Part shown: piece by piece, positions 32,983 to 41,903 of the stretch
Position numbering within the stretch: the first letter of the stretch is position 1
Layout of the letters: the number at the start of each line of letters is the position of its first letter
Origin: Shewanella sp. OPT22
Lineage (GTDB): Bacteria > Pseudomonadota > Gammaproteobacteria > Enterobacterales > Shewanellaceae
NCBI RefSeq assembly: GCF_004168585.1
Contig: NZ_PGVH01000056.1
Span: 562,576 to 626,575 of the forward strand
Direction of reading: 5' to 3'
DNA: 64,000 nt
The notes under the pieces: generated by a model
The model's database searches: none
What the model was told of the DNA's origin: nothing
What the model saw: only the letters and a program-made list of their open reading frames with translations
Program-made: the position numbers and the translations under genes

Positions 32983-35043
32983 CTAACCTGCGTTCATCGC
33001 TTCATCAAGCGCTTCACCTACTAAATCACAATGCTCAAGTACTTTAATTTCAACATCATCACCTAATTCTTGATACGAAAGCACTGGGGTTGCAAACAGT
33101 TCTCTTTCAACAATTTTACGTAGATAACGACGTACATCCAAAGAGGTCAACAACACACAAGGTTTATCTGTTGGCAACAACGTTTTGATTTCCGTGAGGA
33201 TCATATGGGTTTGTGTCGTATTCAATACTGAGTATGAGCCAGCAGTTGATTGCCTGATAGATTCACGAATCAAGTTTTCGATGCCTTCACCTATCATCAA
33301 CGCAGAGATCCAGCCTTGGCGAGTCGCGAATTTACGACGAATATGACGGCGTAATGCGATACGCACATATTCAGTGAGCATAATGACGTCTTTTTCTTTA
33401 GGGACCCATTCAACCAACGTTTCAAAGATGGTTCTTAAATCACGAATCGAAATGCCTTCTTCAACCAAGCGTTGAAGAATTTCAGCGACTTTACCTACGG
33501 ATAAAAGCCGTTGTAGCTCTCGGATCAATTCGCCATATTTATTTTCCATGGCGTCCATTAAGTACCGTGTTTCTTGCACACCAATAAACTCACCAATAAA
33601 TCGATCGATTACTTTATTGATCAAACAAGCTGGAATCGCCTCCCCTTCGACAACAATGAGACCCTCTTCTTTCGCTTTCTCAATCTGTGAATCTCTTATC
33701 CAATGCAAGGTTTCTCCGTTGTAAGAGGTTACAAAACTGCGCGTGTCCATATCGACAAAACGCTCATTGAGTAACGACTCTTCTACATCCAGTTCTAGCT
33801 GTAAAACGGGTTCTTGATACAACAAAATATCGCACTGGCAATTTTTCTTTGTACTGACGACCTGCAGTTGAATTTCGGGCAATGGAACTCCGAGCTTTTC
33901 GAATAAAGACCATCGGAGCCGGTGTAAGGTTTCTTTCATACTTTGATGCGGATAGTCTGAGCCTAATACCAACATGAGAGGCACTGCCCCCGGTTGCATA
34001 TTGGCATCATCATCAGCTTCTTCTCCATCTTTCGGGAAGGCTTTATCCTCCCCTCCAGATTCCGCTTGTTGTTGATTCTTTTTAGATAAACGCCATGTGA
34101 GAAAAAATGTCAGCCCACCTAACGTACCGAAAACCCAAAGTGGAAAGCCCGGTATCAAAGCAAACGTAATCATCACTAATCCAGCCATCTGTAGTGATGA
34201 TGGCTGTTTCGTTATTTGCATAACCACTTCTTTACCCAAGTTTTGTCGAGTCTCACCCGGCACACGTGTAACAATTAAACCTGCGGTAATCGAAATAAGG
34301 AGTGAAGGAATCTGTGCAATCAAGCCATCACCTACTGAAAGTACAGCGTAAGTGTTTAAGGCTTCTGATGCCGACATGCCTTTTTGCATAACACCAATCG
34401 CAATACCACCGATGATGTTGGTAAAAATAACGATGATACTGGCAATCGCATCACCTTTTACAAACTTCATGGCACCATCCATCGCACCATATAACTGACT
34501 TTCTTTCTGTACTTTGGTTCTTAGCCGCTTAGCTTCTTTGGCATCGATAGTTCCGGCTCTCATATCACCATCAATACTCATTTGTTTACCCGGCATACCA
34601 TCCAAAGAGAAACGTGCACTCACTTCAGCCACACGTTCTGAACCTTTGGTAATTACAATAAACTGAACGATGGTAATAATAGCGAAAATGGTAATACCTA
34701 CGGCGAGATTTCCTCCAACCACAAAGTTACCGAACGTAAATACAATTTGACCAGCGTCATGCTGTAGAAGGATTAATCGGCTGGTACTGATAGTCAGTGC
34801 AAGTCGATACAGTGTGGTCACCAACAGTACCGATGGAAATACGGAAAATTCCAAGGGATCACGAATATAAATCGCAATCATCAATAGGATAATAGAAAGT
34901 GCGAGGTTAACAGCAATTAACACATCGATCAGAGGGGTCGGTAACGGTATGATCATCATGAATACCGCAACCACCAGCATGACAGCTAAAATAATATCAT
35001 GACGGCCTGCGGCTTTTGCCAGCAGCTGTTGAATTTTATTCAA
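32983..35043 (-). CDS. sctV: Export apparatus protein SctV
   Basis: 686 residues. The first 320 hold about eight membrane helices, with the FHIPEP-type region 'RFSLDGMPGKQMSIDGDMRAG' near 145-165 and 'TTLYRLALTISTSRLIL' near 75-91. The cytoplasmic part from about 345 forms the nonameric ring that receives substrates. It is the major gate component encoded here; SctR, S, T and U, which complete the gate, are missing from the window. Start overlaps the stop of the upstream gene (ATGA). Confidence 0.95.
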   Translation of the reverse strand: MNKIQQLLAKAAGRHDIILAVMLVVAVFMMIIPLPTPLIDVLIAVNLALSIILLMIAIYIRDPLEFSVFPSVLLVTTLYRLALTISTSRLILLQHDAGQIVFTFGNFVVGGNLAVGITIFAIITIVQFIVITKGSERVAEVSARFSLDGMPGKQMSIDGDMRAGTIDAKEAKRLRTKVQKESQLYGAMDGAMKFVKGDAIASIIVIFTNIIGGIAIGVMQKGMSASEALNTYAVLSVGDGLIAQIPSLLISITAGLIVTRVPGETRQNLGKEVVMQITKQPSSLQMAGLVMITFALIPGFPLWVFGTLGGLTFFLTWRLSKKNQQQAESGGEDKAFPKDGEEADDDANMQPGAVPLMLVLGSDYPHQSMKETLHRLRWSLFEKLGVPLPEIQLQVVSTKKNCQCDILLYQEPVLQLELDVEESLLNERFVDMDTRSFVTSYNGETLHWIRDSQIEKAKEEGLIVVEGEAIPACLINKVIDRFIGEFIGVQETRYLMDAMENKYGELIRELQRLLSVGKVAEILQRLVEEGISIRDLRTIFETLVEWVPKEKDVIMLTEYVRIALRRHIRRKFATRQGWISALMIGEGIENLIRESIRQSTAGSYSVLNTTQTHMILTEIKTLLPTDKPCVLLTSLDVRRYLRKIVERELFATPVLSYQELGDDVEIKVLEHCDLVGEALDEAMNAG

Positions 35044-35402
35044 AATTGGCTCCCACGACTAACCTTACTCAAAAACTGCTGTTGTAGCTGAATCATTTTG
35101 TACCAATCTCGCCCTTCGCTCGTTTTTGGACACAGGCAACTGATCATTAACTTGTGTTTGACGATAAATAACCGCTGTGGAACGCCCATAAATGCTCTGG
35201 GGTGCCAATGCTCAACCCAGTGCTTTAAATCTTTAACTTGAGTTTCGAGCAACCATGATGTCATTAACAACCTTTCGTCTTTTACTTCAAGCATGAGACC
35301 ATATGGTGCCCAGTGATACTCCATTTGGTCGTCTAATTTAACTGGCCAGCGGTTTTGCAGCTGAAAGAAAGTCTCTAAATGTCGGGTAATACGTAAATCC
35401 AC
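35040..35402 (-). CDS. SsaM-like small type III protein
   Basis: 120 residues, no membrane segment, starts 'MDLRITRHLETFFQLQNRWPV'. Position between sctW and sctV and length agree with SsaM of SPI-2, which works with SsaL (SctW) to order translocator before effector export. The sequence likeness by eye is modest, so position is the main evidence. It overlaps sctV by 4 bases; an 85-base gap separates it from sctW. Confidence 0.6.
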   Translation of the reverse strand: MDLRITRHLETFFQLQNRWPVKLDDQMEYHWAPYGLMLEVKDERLLMTSWLLETQVKDLKHWVEHWHPRAFMGVPQRLFIVKHKLMISCLCPKTSEGRDWYKMIQLQQQFLSKVSRGSQF

Positions 35403-35487
35403 TGCTTAAGCCTTTCTCAGTCTTAGTTAAATCAAGGTTTAATCTCAATAAGCTTAGGACGAGATACACATCTACGCCTATTTTTTC

Positions 35488-36522
35488 CTATTCGTCTTCG
35501 CACCACTGATCTAATAGGTCCATCATGGCATCAGTAATATGTTCTTTTTGCTCAGGATCTCGATAGCATTTTGTTGGCAATTGTTGCATCAAATCTCGCC
35601 AGCGCCTCAAGAAGCCAATTTGCTTAGTCTCTGGCACTTTCATCTTGGTAATTTTTTCTTCTAGCCACTCTCCGTAAACCCAAGATTGTTCAACCAAGTC
35701 AAGTGTTGCATCAAGCACTGATGCGTCGTCAATCTGACATGCTCTTGATAGCGCTTTACAGTAGTCTTCAACACTCATAAACAGCAATAGGCGTCTCAGG
35801 TCGTCAACAACAGTGACCAACTTAACCATGTTGCTGCCTGTATTCTCTTCATTCAGTGAATTTGACAATGCTCTGAGCAATACCCGAATTCTTTTTCTTC
35901 TATCTGGCATATCGCGAAGCAAACTAAACCACTTAGCTAGACCACCATCGCCTCTTGCTGCACGTTGATATAACCCTTGAAGAGACTGAAGCCCTGCTTG
36001 GTCCAGCGGTAACCCTTCCATTGCGGCAATAAGTGCGAGTTCTGCACCTTCCTCTGCCAACATTTCTTGTAATTTTTTGCGTAGTTTCTTACGAACTTCT
36101 TCGCTTAGGCCACTTTGAGCAATCACGTTCGCCATGAGCAACATGACATTACCGCTATCAAGGTTCATTTGCTCTATATTGACCATGATAGAGTCCGCAT
36201 CGCCTAATGCAGCCAACTGGATTGCATTCGCAAGAATGCCATCGGCTTGCTCGCCTTCCATTTGAGCAACCAACTCTTCCAATGCATTGAACCTGGCTTC
36301 GTCCTTTCGCTCTTTACTATTTAATCGTTTTAAGTAGTTACTAAACCCTAAACTTAAATCCTCGAGCGCTTCCTCCATGGATTCATTTGCGATCATAGCG
36401 ATCTCAGCAAACTCTGTTGCGGCTAATGAAGATGTGGTATTTGCAGGATGCACTTGCCCATTAACAGGTTTTGAATCTGCCTGGGTATCAAAATTAACTG
36501 AAGTAGTGCCATCTACTCTCAT
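35488..36522 (-). CDS. sctW: SctW gatekeeper (SsaL/SepL/YopN type)
   Basis: 344 residues, mostly helical. The early disordered stretch is followed by an HrpJ-type core ('ESMEEALEDLSLGFSNYLKRL'), and the C-terminal part resembles TyeA ('GEWLEEKITKMKVPE', 'FLRRWRDLMQQLP'). It blocks effector export until translocators are out or host contact is made. It lies between sctL and the SsaM-like gene, as in SPI-2. Confidence 0.85.
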   Translation of the reverse strand: MRVDGTTSVNFDTQADSKPVNGQVHPANTTSSLAATEFAEIAMIANESMEEALEDLSLGFSNYLKRLNSKERKDEARFNALEELVAQMEGEQADGILANAIQLAALGDADSIMVNIEQMNLDSGNVMLLMANVIAQSGLSEEVRKKLRKKLQEMLAEEGAELALIAAMEGLPLDQAGLQSLQGLYQRAARGDGGLAKWFSLLRDMPDRRKRIRVLLRALSNSLNEENTGSNMVKLVTVVDDLRRLLLFMSVEDYCKALSRACQIDDASVLDATLDLVEQSWVYGEWLEEKITKMKVPETKQIGFLRRWRDLMQQLPTKCYRDPEQKEHITDAMMDLLDQWCEDE

Positions 36523-36546
36523 ATCATCTTCCTAGTCGCAACGATG

Positions 36547-37413
36547 CTAGTATGCTTCGTTGTAATCAGAGTCATCCGTTTCGAAATTTTGCGCTGAGTT
36601 ATCCTCAAATAAGTTATTTTCTAATTCTTCTGAGTCATCAAAAAAGCTGATACCGTCATCTGTGCTTGTTAATTCTTCATCAACCGATGACGTTATGGTT
36701 TCCTCATCAGCATTAAACTGAGTCACTTGCTCTGTAATCGCATTATCTGGGTAATCCTCTGTATTTGCCTCTTTGCTCACTTCAAATACAAACGCTTTTA
36801 ACAACAATTCCAAATGTCGATTTAAATCAATACGAGCACTGAGTGCAGCTGACTGTATTTCTGCTGTACCTGCAACTAATGCGGTATCAGTTTTCACTTT
36901 GAATTCATTACCGAGTTTACGGTTTAAAGACTCAAAATCTTCTTCAGCGACCAATAAGGTCACGGTGCCTTCTCCTAGCTTTTCAATGACATCTTCAGTA
37001 AGTTGAGCTGCAATTAAATCCGCTTTTTCGAGATTAGAAGCCCAATGGGTAATGACGGTATGAATTTGTGAGGCGATGCCAGCACTTAATTCTTCAAGTA
37101 ATTGTTGTCTAAAACTTATCTCATCTTGCACCCAAGCCACTGCATCAGCCACGGCCTGCTGTTTGGCTTGTTGCTCCCACTCAACCATCAATTTTTCAGC
37201 TTCACTTTGTGCGTCAATAATGTATTGCTCTGCTTGCTGACGAGATTGCTCTCGTTGCATATGAGCATCTTTAAGTGAAGCTTGAATGCGTTGCCTCACT
37301 TGTTTCTCCATCGATTGAAGCTCGATTGACTGTTTAAACTCACCTGAAGAGATGAATTCGGATTCGCCTCTGGCTATTTCGCACTGTTGAATGTCAATAA
37401 GAAATGGATTCAT
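36547..37413 (-). CDS. sctL: SctL ATPase stator with an acidic C-terminal tail
   Basis: 288 residues from ATG 37413, which forms an ATGA overlap with the end of sctK and has GGAG eight bases before it; a reading nine codons longer is less likely. Residues about 30-110 are a charged coiled coil ('QSREQSRQQAEQ'-like), and 110-215 are the FliH/YscL-type domain. The last roughly 70 residues are strongly acidic ('DDSEELENNLFEDN'), which is longer than usual for the family. It links the ATPase to SctQ. Confidence 0.8.
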   Translation of the reverse strand: MNPFLIDIQQCEIARGESEFISSGEFKQSIELQSMEKQVRQRIQASLKDAHMQREQSRQQAEQYIIDAQSEAEKLMVEWEQQAKQQAVADAVAWVQDEISFRQQLLEELSAGIASQIHTVITHWASNLEKADLIAAQLTEDVIEKLGEGTVTLLVAEEDFESLNRKLGNEFKVKTDTALVAGTAEIQSAALSARIDLNRHLELLLKAFVFEVSKEANTEDYPDNAITEQVTQFNADEETITSSVDEELTSTDDGISFFDDSEELENNLFEDNSAQNFETDDSDYNEAY

Positions 37414-38069
37414 AGCATGCGCTCCAGTCGGGTTAACCATCGAGTCAAATTAAGATCAGTTTCCTTTAACAAGGTAACCTGAGCCTTAAAGTCGTCTGGT
37501 TCCATCTCGACCTCTACCACAGGCAGAGTCACTGCAATACATCGCCATAGTGAACTTTCTTTTAGCTCTTCGTCTAATAACGCAATTGAAATCTTTTGAG
37601 CTTGCTCGAGCAAATACTCAGATTTTATATCATCAACAAGCTCTTTAAATTTTGACGTTGGTCGTTGTGGCCATAGAGCCCATGCTTGCTGCACTTGCTC
37701 TTCAGAAAGTACACTTTCTAGGGCAAGCCGATGTTCTTTTAGTGATAAGTAGTCAGGGCAATTCAGACAATAGAGCCCTAATACTGACAAAATAGCGGGT
37801 AACCTACTTTTACTCTTCAACAGAAACTGCTCATCAAGAGTAAAAGCTGAAGATAACGGCTTATCAATGATACCTAAGCGCTGCACCACTAATTGTTCTA
37901 TTCGTTGAGATAAAACAATATTTTGGCCCGCACTTTTTTTCCACATTTGCAGACCAAGCTTACTCCACCAGCTGTCATGCATAGCAACGGTAGGACGCCA
38001 AAGCAATTGATAAAATTGCTTTATTTCAATGCCTTCTTCTTCGTTAGGTGAGAAAAAACCTGAAATCAT
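37410..38069 (-). CDS. sctK: SctK-like sorting-platform protein
   Basis: 219 residues, soluble, rich in Trp and Leu. It lies between sctJ and sctL, where SPI-2 has the small SctK-type gene. 'FYQLLWRPTVAMHDSWW' and 'LPAILSVLGLYCLNCPDYLSL' are visible landmarks, but SctK proteins are very variable and the call is mainly positional. GGGGGCG precedes the start. Confidence 0.6.
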   Translation of the reverse strand: MISGFFSPNEEEGIEIKQFYQLLWRPTVAMHDSWWSKLGLQMWKKSAGQNIVLSQRIEQLVVQRLGIIDKPLSSAFTLDEQFLLKSKSRLPAILSVLGLYCLNCPDYLSLKEHRLALESVLSEEQVQQAWALWPQRPTSKFKELVDDIKSEYLLEQAQKISIALLDEELKESSLWRCIAVTLPVVEVEMEPDDFKAQVTLLKETDLNLTRWLTRLERML

Positions 38070-38089
38070 AGCGCCCCCAAAAGCCTATT

Positions 38090-38812
38090 CTACTTACGTC
38101 TCAAGAATAAAAAGCCGAATACACTTAATAAAACAAGTAAAACCAGACCAATAATTACGGGCAATTTATTGTCTTCAATTTTCTTAATAAACCGAGTGAA
38201 GTCATCTTCTTGCTGTTGAGCTGGTGCTGATTGAAAACCGTAATTGGCAGCCTGAAGAAAGACACTGATTCGGTCGAAAGAAAGACCAGGTATCGCATTC
38301 TGAATCAACCCTTTGATTTGATTCTCTTGGGTTGTTAAGTTGGCTTGAGGAGAATACTTGATATAAACCGATGCTGATTTTTCAGGTTGAGCTTGAAACT
38401 CATCATCCTGTGTTGGCTCAGCAATTGAAACTCTTGCACTTATCACACCTTCAATATTACTCAAAGTTCGTTCAAGCTGTTGCTCTTTCAAGAAAGCAAT
38501 TTTAGCGTGTTCTTGTGCTGGTGAGGTTACCAATTGCCCTGATGGAAACATATCTTCGATATTGGCGTATTTAGGTCTTGGAAAACCATTCTGCCTCAAT
38601 AATGCAACAGCGTTGATGAATTTGTCTTCATCAATCATTAATGTCGCCATACCCGTTTTTTGATCGATTTCGTTTTCAGCTTCAATATTATTAAGGCGCA
38701 ATAAAGCCACCATTTGGTTCGCTTCGTCTTGCGGTAAATTGCGATAGAGTTCAGTTTTACAACCGACCAATAGTAACACCAGAGCCATAACCAAATAGCA
38801 CTTAATTCTCAT
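38090..38812 (-). CDS. sctJ: Inner-membrane ring lipoprotein SctJ
   Basis: 240 residues. Lipoprotein signal 'MALVLLLVGC' (Cys18), two periplasmic ring-building domains ('LYRNLPQDEANQMVALLRLNNIEAE', split here by wording) and a C-terminal membrane helix ('LPVIIGLVLLVLLSVFGFLFL') followed by RRK. It forms the 24-subunit inner ring with SctD. The length fits the SPI-2/EscJ group. It overlaps sctI by 4 bases. Confidence 0.93.
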   Translation of the reverse strand: MRIKCYLVMALVLLLVGCKTELYRNLPQDEANQMVALLRLNNIEAENEIDQKTGMATLMIDEDKFINAVALLRQNGFPRPKYANIEDMFPSGQLVTSPAQEHAKIAFLKEQQLERTLSNIEGVISARVSIAEPTQDDEFQAQPEKSASVYIKYSPQANLTTQENQIKGLIQNAIPGLSFDRISVFLQAANYGFQSAPAQQQEDDFTRFIKKIEDNKLPVIIGLVLLVLLSVFGFLFLRRK

Positions 38813-39168
38813 TGCATACTCGCTAGCTTATTGATTGATTGAGATAACGAACCTGCAATTTTTGCGAACAAATCAACCTCAACCATGCCTTTCATTATCA
38901 GTCTTTGCCCTTCAAGATAAGATAATGGCGAAAGCTGTTGGCCAGCTTTATCAAGCTCACTTTTATCTTTAGGGGCCATTTTCTTAATTAAGTCTTCATC
39001 AGAGCCTACTGAACCGACTCGAGCAGCTTGATCAATCTGAGCGGTACCCACGTTCATCATGCTTTCGAACTTGTTAACCATATCTACCGAAGGTTCAGGC
39101 ACTTCTTTTTTGACCATTTTGTTCTGCGCTATTTGCTGAACTTGGTTTACGGCTTCTGTCATTGACAT
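38809..39168 (-). CDS. sctI: Inner rod protein SctI
   Basis: 119 residues, N-terminus disordered, with a C-terminal helix 'LFAKIAGSLSQSINKLASMQ' of the kind that polymerises at the needle base. 'SPLSYLEGQRLIMKG' is a typical SctI stretch. Position between ssaH and sctJ agrees. Confidence 0.8.
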   Translation of the reverse strand: MSMTEAVNQVQQIAQNKMVKKEVPEPSVDMVNKFESMMNVGTAQIDQAARVGSVGSDEDLIKKMAPKDKSELDKAGQQLSPLSYLEGQRLIMKGMVEVDLFAKIAGSLSQSINKLASMQ

Positions 39169-39180
39169 AACTACCTCCCG

Positions 39181-39501
39181 CTAATTTCTCACTGAAATGA
39201 GCTTCTTCGCTAATATATCTTGCTGTGTTTTACTGGATATCGGACCAGAAAACAGCATGGCTAAAGCTTGTGCAGTGTCACTGTTGCATGATTCAAGCTC
39301 TCTAACAGCTTTAGAAGTCTCTTTAAGAGCAAAATAAATCACACTTGTGCATATTTTCCTGTCTTCTTCATCAAGGATCAGTTCAGGAAATATTTTAATG
39401 ATGGCGTATGCTTGCTCTTTTAAACCGTGATTTCCTGCTGCAACTGCACACTCAACAAGCAGCTGTTTATCTTCACTAAGCAACACATCTTTCTTTTTCA
39501 T
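39181..39501 (-). CDS. SsaH-like needle chaperone protein
   Basis: 106 residues, helical, with TPR-like 'LLVECAVAAGNHGLKEQAYAI'. Size and position directly after the needle gene match SsaH (YscG/EscG group), which holds the needle subunit unpolymerised in the cytoplasm. It shows few sequence landmarks beyond that. Confidence 0.65.
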   Translation of the reverse strand: MKKKDVLLSEDKQLLVECAVAAGNHGLKEQAYAIIKIFPELILDEEDRKICTSVIYFALKETSKAVRELESCNSDTAQALAMLFSGPISSKTQQDILAKKLISVRN

Positions 39502-39528
39502 CGCATGCCACCAAATTCAATTTTGTTA

Positions 39529-39747
39529 CTAGATTTTAGAAATAATGCCTTGAATCATGTCTTTGATCGTTTTTATCATTGCACTTTCATAACCTACAAA
39601 ATTCGAGTATTGCTGAATCGCAAATTGTGCTTTCACCATTTTCTCTGGATTATTGATATCACCAGATTGCATGTTTCCTTGCACATCTTTTGCAGACTTT
39701 GCAGACATTTGTGAAAGTTGATACACCACTGAACTTAAATCCATCAT
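39529..39747 (-). CDS. sctF: Needle subunit SctF
   Basis: 72 residues, the standard needle-protein length, forming two helices joined by a short turn with 'NPEKM' (P-x-x-x-like turn). The C-terminus 'IKTIKDMIQGIISKI' is the polymerising helix. A very strong AAGGAGG site precedes the start, as expected for a subunit needed in high copy. A second ATG follows at once and may be the true start. Confidence 0.88.
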   Translation of the reverse strand: MMDLSSVVYQLSQMSAKSAKDVQGNMQSGDINNPEKMVKAQFAIQQYSNFVGYESAMIKTIKDMIQGIISKI

Positions 39748-39754
39748 GTCCTCC

Positions 39755-40453
39755 TTAGGCTATTGTTGACCGTAATTCTGTTGGACTACACGAATAGCGC
39801 TTTTTAAATGCATCCGTAAAGTGAGCGTGATTACTAAACCCACTATCTAATGCAATATCAGCGACTTTTCTTGTCGTTAACAATAATTGCTGCCGAGCAA
39901 AACTTAACCGCCTTTCTAAGATCCACTGTTTTGCCGAAACTCCATAGTTTTTGTAGAAAAAGAAGTTAAGCTTTCTCACTTCCATTTCTAACTCTTCGGC
40001 GAATTGAGCTACTGACCAAGGCTTCATAAAATTGCTCTCTAAAAAGCTCAATACCTTGTCGTTATGAGCTAGAAAATATCTCAGCACCCCAGAAAAATAA
40101 GCATTATCGACACTCAAACAATAGATAAAGACAAACTTCATCATCATGGTTTTATTGTCTTTTAATTGTTCTATTACCGTAATGAGTTGGTCATAAACAG
40201 GGATGATTTTCGCTTCACCAAGTTTGAAGTTCATGTCTTTAACTTCTGGTCCTATTAGGTCCATCACTTCGTGATACAACTCATGCATTTCACCCGGATA
40301 ACAAAACACGTTTATCCAACAGTCGCGGCTAATAGCTGAAGCTGAAGCATCATCTGTTGTAATAACAAGCTGATTTGCAGAAACATCAATGACTTCACCT
40401 TGGCAGCGAAGCTTCCCATCATGTTTGAACAAAATTACTTGTATTGCACTCAT
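39755..40453 (-). CDS. AraC-family regulator inside the secretion locus (EsrC-like position)
   Basis: 232 residues. The C-terminal 95 residues are an AraC two-HTH domain ('AVAQFAEEL'-type first helix 'WSVAQFAEELEMEVRKLNFFFYKN', then 'VADIALDSGFSNHAHFTDAFKKRYSCSPTELR'). The N-terminal domain shows no cupin motif I can name. It leads the operon of structural genes and lies 7 bases ahead of the needle gene. Edwardsiella's SPI-2-like locus also encodes an AraC regulator (EsrC) under EsrB, so a middle-tier activator is likely. The shared 23-base sequence lies upstream of its start. Confidence 0.85.
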   Translation of the reverse strand: MSAIQVILFKHDGKLRCQGEVIDVSANQLVITTDDASASAISRDCWINVFCYPGEMHELYHEVMDLIGPEVKDMNFKLGEAKIIPVYDQLITVIEQLKDNKTMMMKFVFIYCLSVDNAYFSGVLRYFLAHNDKVLSFLESNFMKPWSVAQFAEELEMEVRKLNFFFYKNYGVSAKQWILERRLSFARQQLLLTTRKVADIALDSGFSNHAHFTDAFKKRYSCSPTELRSTIA

Positions 40454-40542
40454 TTAAACAGCAACCTTAGTCACGTCTTGCCTTTCGTATCCAAGTCTTT
40501 TCATAAACCTGTACTACCAGTCTAGTCGTTAACTCAATAATT

Positions 40543-40565
40543 GTTATCGGGTATTAACCTTAATT
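40543..40565 (-). promoter_or_regulatory. Shared secretion-promoter motif, copy 2 (upstream of the AraC operon)
   Basis: It contains TATCGGGTATT, then one variable base, then ACCTTAATT (plus strand), differing at only two of 23 positions from the copy ahead of the ssaB operon. It lies about 90 bases before the AraC start, in the only sizeable gap within the secretion gene run. Confidence 0.7.
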
Positions 40566-40603
40566 TTGTGCGCAATTGCTTGGTTTTTACCAAGTAATAA
40601 TAG

Positions 40604-41209
40604 TTATCTGATATTCGATGCGATGTTTTTATTCATTTCTGACAGTAACGTTTGCATCGCATTGATGAGCGAAACCGTTACGTTATAGGTCTGCAGCATC
40701 TTTTGAATTTTTAACTGCTGCTGAGCAGCGTAATCAGTATCTTCACTATTTTTTGCATCCAAAGACGCTTGAATATCGCCAAGTTGACCGCTTTTGAACT
40801 TCTTTTTGTATTTTTTGAGATACTCATCAATTGGCATACCAGCAACTGTCATATTGGCTTGCTGCATGTACTTAACGATATCAGGAGGGAGTTTGACACT
40901 TTTTTCGTTATCTGGAAGTTGCTTCATCATGTCACCAATTCTGGCTGACATTTCATGAGTGCCTCTAGCATCCGCTTGGCGAGCACTCATCTCTTTGAAT
41001 TGATCATTAGCTTGATCTTGAAGCACATCCATATTGTTGTATAGAACAGATAGCCCTTCTGTAAACAATGAGTTGGTGATGCCATTGATTCCAGCGACTA
41101 AGCCATTAGGTGCATTAGAGTTAATTCCTTCCGATCCACTGAGTTCACCAGTTGAATCAACTTGCGAATGAGCACTTGCATGCTGTGCACTAACATTACT
41201 GACTGACAT
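40604..41209 (-). CDS. sseB: SseB/EspA-type translocon filament protein
   Basis: 201 residues, disordered Ser/Ala-rich start, then helices; 'LFTEGLSVLYNNMDVLQDQANDQF' near residue 48 and a C-terminal coiled coil 'TYNVTVSLINAMQTLLSEMNKNIASNIR' (split) are like the ends of EspA/SseB that form the sheath on the needle. It follows the SseA-like chaperone, the SPI-2 order. AAGGTGG precedes the start. SPI-2 places sscA, sseC and sseD next; here the AraC gene follows. Confidence 0.7.
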   Translation of the reverse strand: MSVSNVSAQHASAHSQVDSTGELSGSEGINSNAPNGLVAGINGITNSLFTEGLSVLYNNMDVLQDQANDQFKEMSARQADARGTHEMSARIGDMMKQLPDNEKSVKLPPDIVKYMQQANMTVAGMPIDEYLKKYKKKFKSGQLGDIQASLDAKNSEDTDYAAQQQLKIQKMLQTYNVTVSLINAMQTLLSEMNKNIASNIR

Positions 41210-41261
41210 ACCACCACCTTACTCTGCATACTTCTTAGTAAGATAAACTCTTAAAAAGTTG

Positions 41262-41684
41262 CTAAAGATAACTTCTAACCTTTTTCTTCTTAACAGCAGG
41301 CTTGGGTTCTTCTTTGGGTTCATTTTTCGCTGCTTCAGCAGCCGCTTTCTCTTGTTTTTCCATTTCCTCAGCTTGCTCTTTAAGCTCTTCTGGCGTTTTT
41401 GGCTTGCTGCCTAAATTGGTAAACTCTTGTTCGAGCTTTTTAAAGTTCTTACCAAGCTCGCTCACTTTATTTAACACTCTTTCTTGCTGTTGCTCAAACC
41501 CCTGAGGAAACGCCTGCTGGAGGCGAAGCAATTTTTCTCTTGCTTCGGGATCCGTCTTTGATCTTTGAACTAAGGTTCGAATTTCAGCCTGTAAACCTTG
41601 AAACTCTTTTAACTGTTCATTAATCGCATTCTTACGTTGCTTGATGTCATTCATTACCGCTTTTAAATCTTGAAAAACGTCCAT
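41262..41684 (-). CDS. sseA: SseA-like translocator chaperone
   Basis: 140 residues, almost all coiled coil. The segment 'AFPQGFEQQQERVLNKVSEL' resembles by eye the 'FPQG' segment of Salmonella SseA, the chaperone that stabilises SseB and SseD. The C-terminal 40 residues are a Lys/Glu/Pro-rich tail, longer than in SseA (about 108 residues). It is encoded immediately ahead of sseB. Confidence 0.7.
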   Translation of the reverse strand: MDVFQDLKAVMNDIKQRKNAINEQLKEFQGLQAEIRTLVQRSKTDPEAREKLLRLQQAFPQGFEQQQERVLNKVSELGKNFKKLEQEFTNLGSKPKTPEELKEQAEEMEKQEKAAAEAAKNEPKEEPKPAVKKKKVRSYL

Positions 41685-41702
41685 AGCTAGGCCTTTTTAA
41701 TG

Positions 41703-41894
41703 TCATTTTTTAAGTCTTTTAAACAATAGTTCTATTACTTTCTCTGCGGCATCTACTGCTTCTTCTGTATCAATTTTGTTTCTATGATGCGACTGCTTCA
41801 ATCGCTTACGCATCTCTGCAAAATGCAGCTTATATTCAACTTCTGAAGAGACTTTAGATTTAATGTCATCTTCTAATTTAGTGATCCTAGGCAT
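41703..41894 (-). CDS. SsaE-like small chaperone
   Basis: 63 residues, helical. 'ITKLEDDI' at the start and 'AVDAAEKVIELLFKRLKK' at the end follow by eye the pattern of SsaE ('LTRLED', 'AIEQAENII'), a chaperone for translocator export in SPI-2 (YscE/EscE group). It lies between sctD and the SseA-like gene, as in SPI-2. Confidence 0.65.
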   Translation of the reverse strand: MPRITKLEDDIKSKVSSEVEYKLHFAEMRKRLKQSHHRNKIDTEEAVDAAEKVIELLFKRLKK

Positions 41895-41903
41895 TTTCCA
41901 TTC

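Noticed and set aside
31623..35043. Flagellar export genes (fliI, flhA) instead of secretion genes
   Set aside because: Secretin, needle, lipoprotein ring and SseB-like genes lie in the same run, and no flagellar structural genes are present.
40583..40598. Hairpin CTTGG/CCAAG after sseB as a terminator
   Set aside because: The stem is only 5 bp and no T-run follows on the minus strand; it may be incidental within the AraC promoter.
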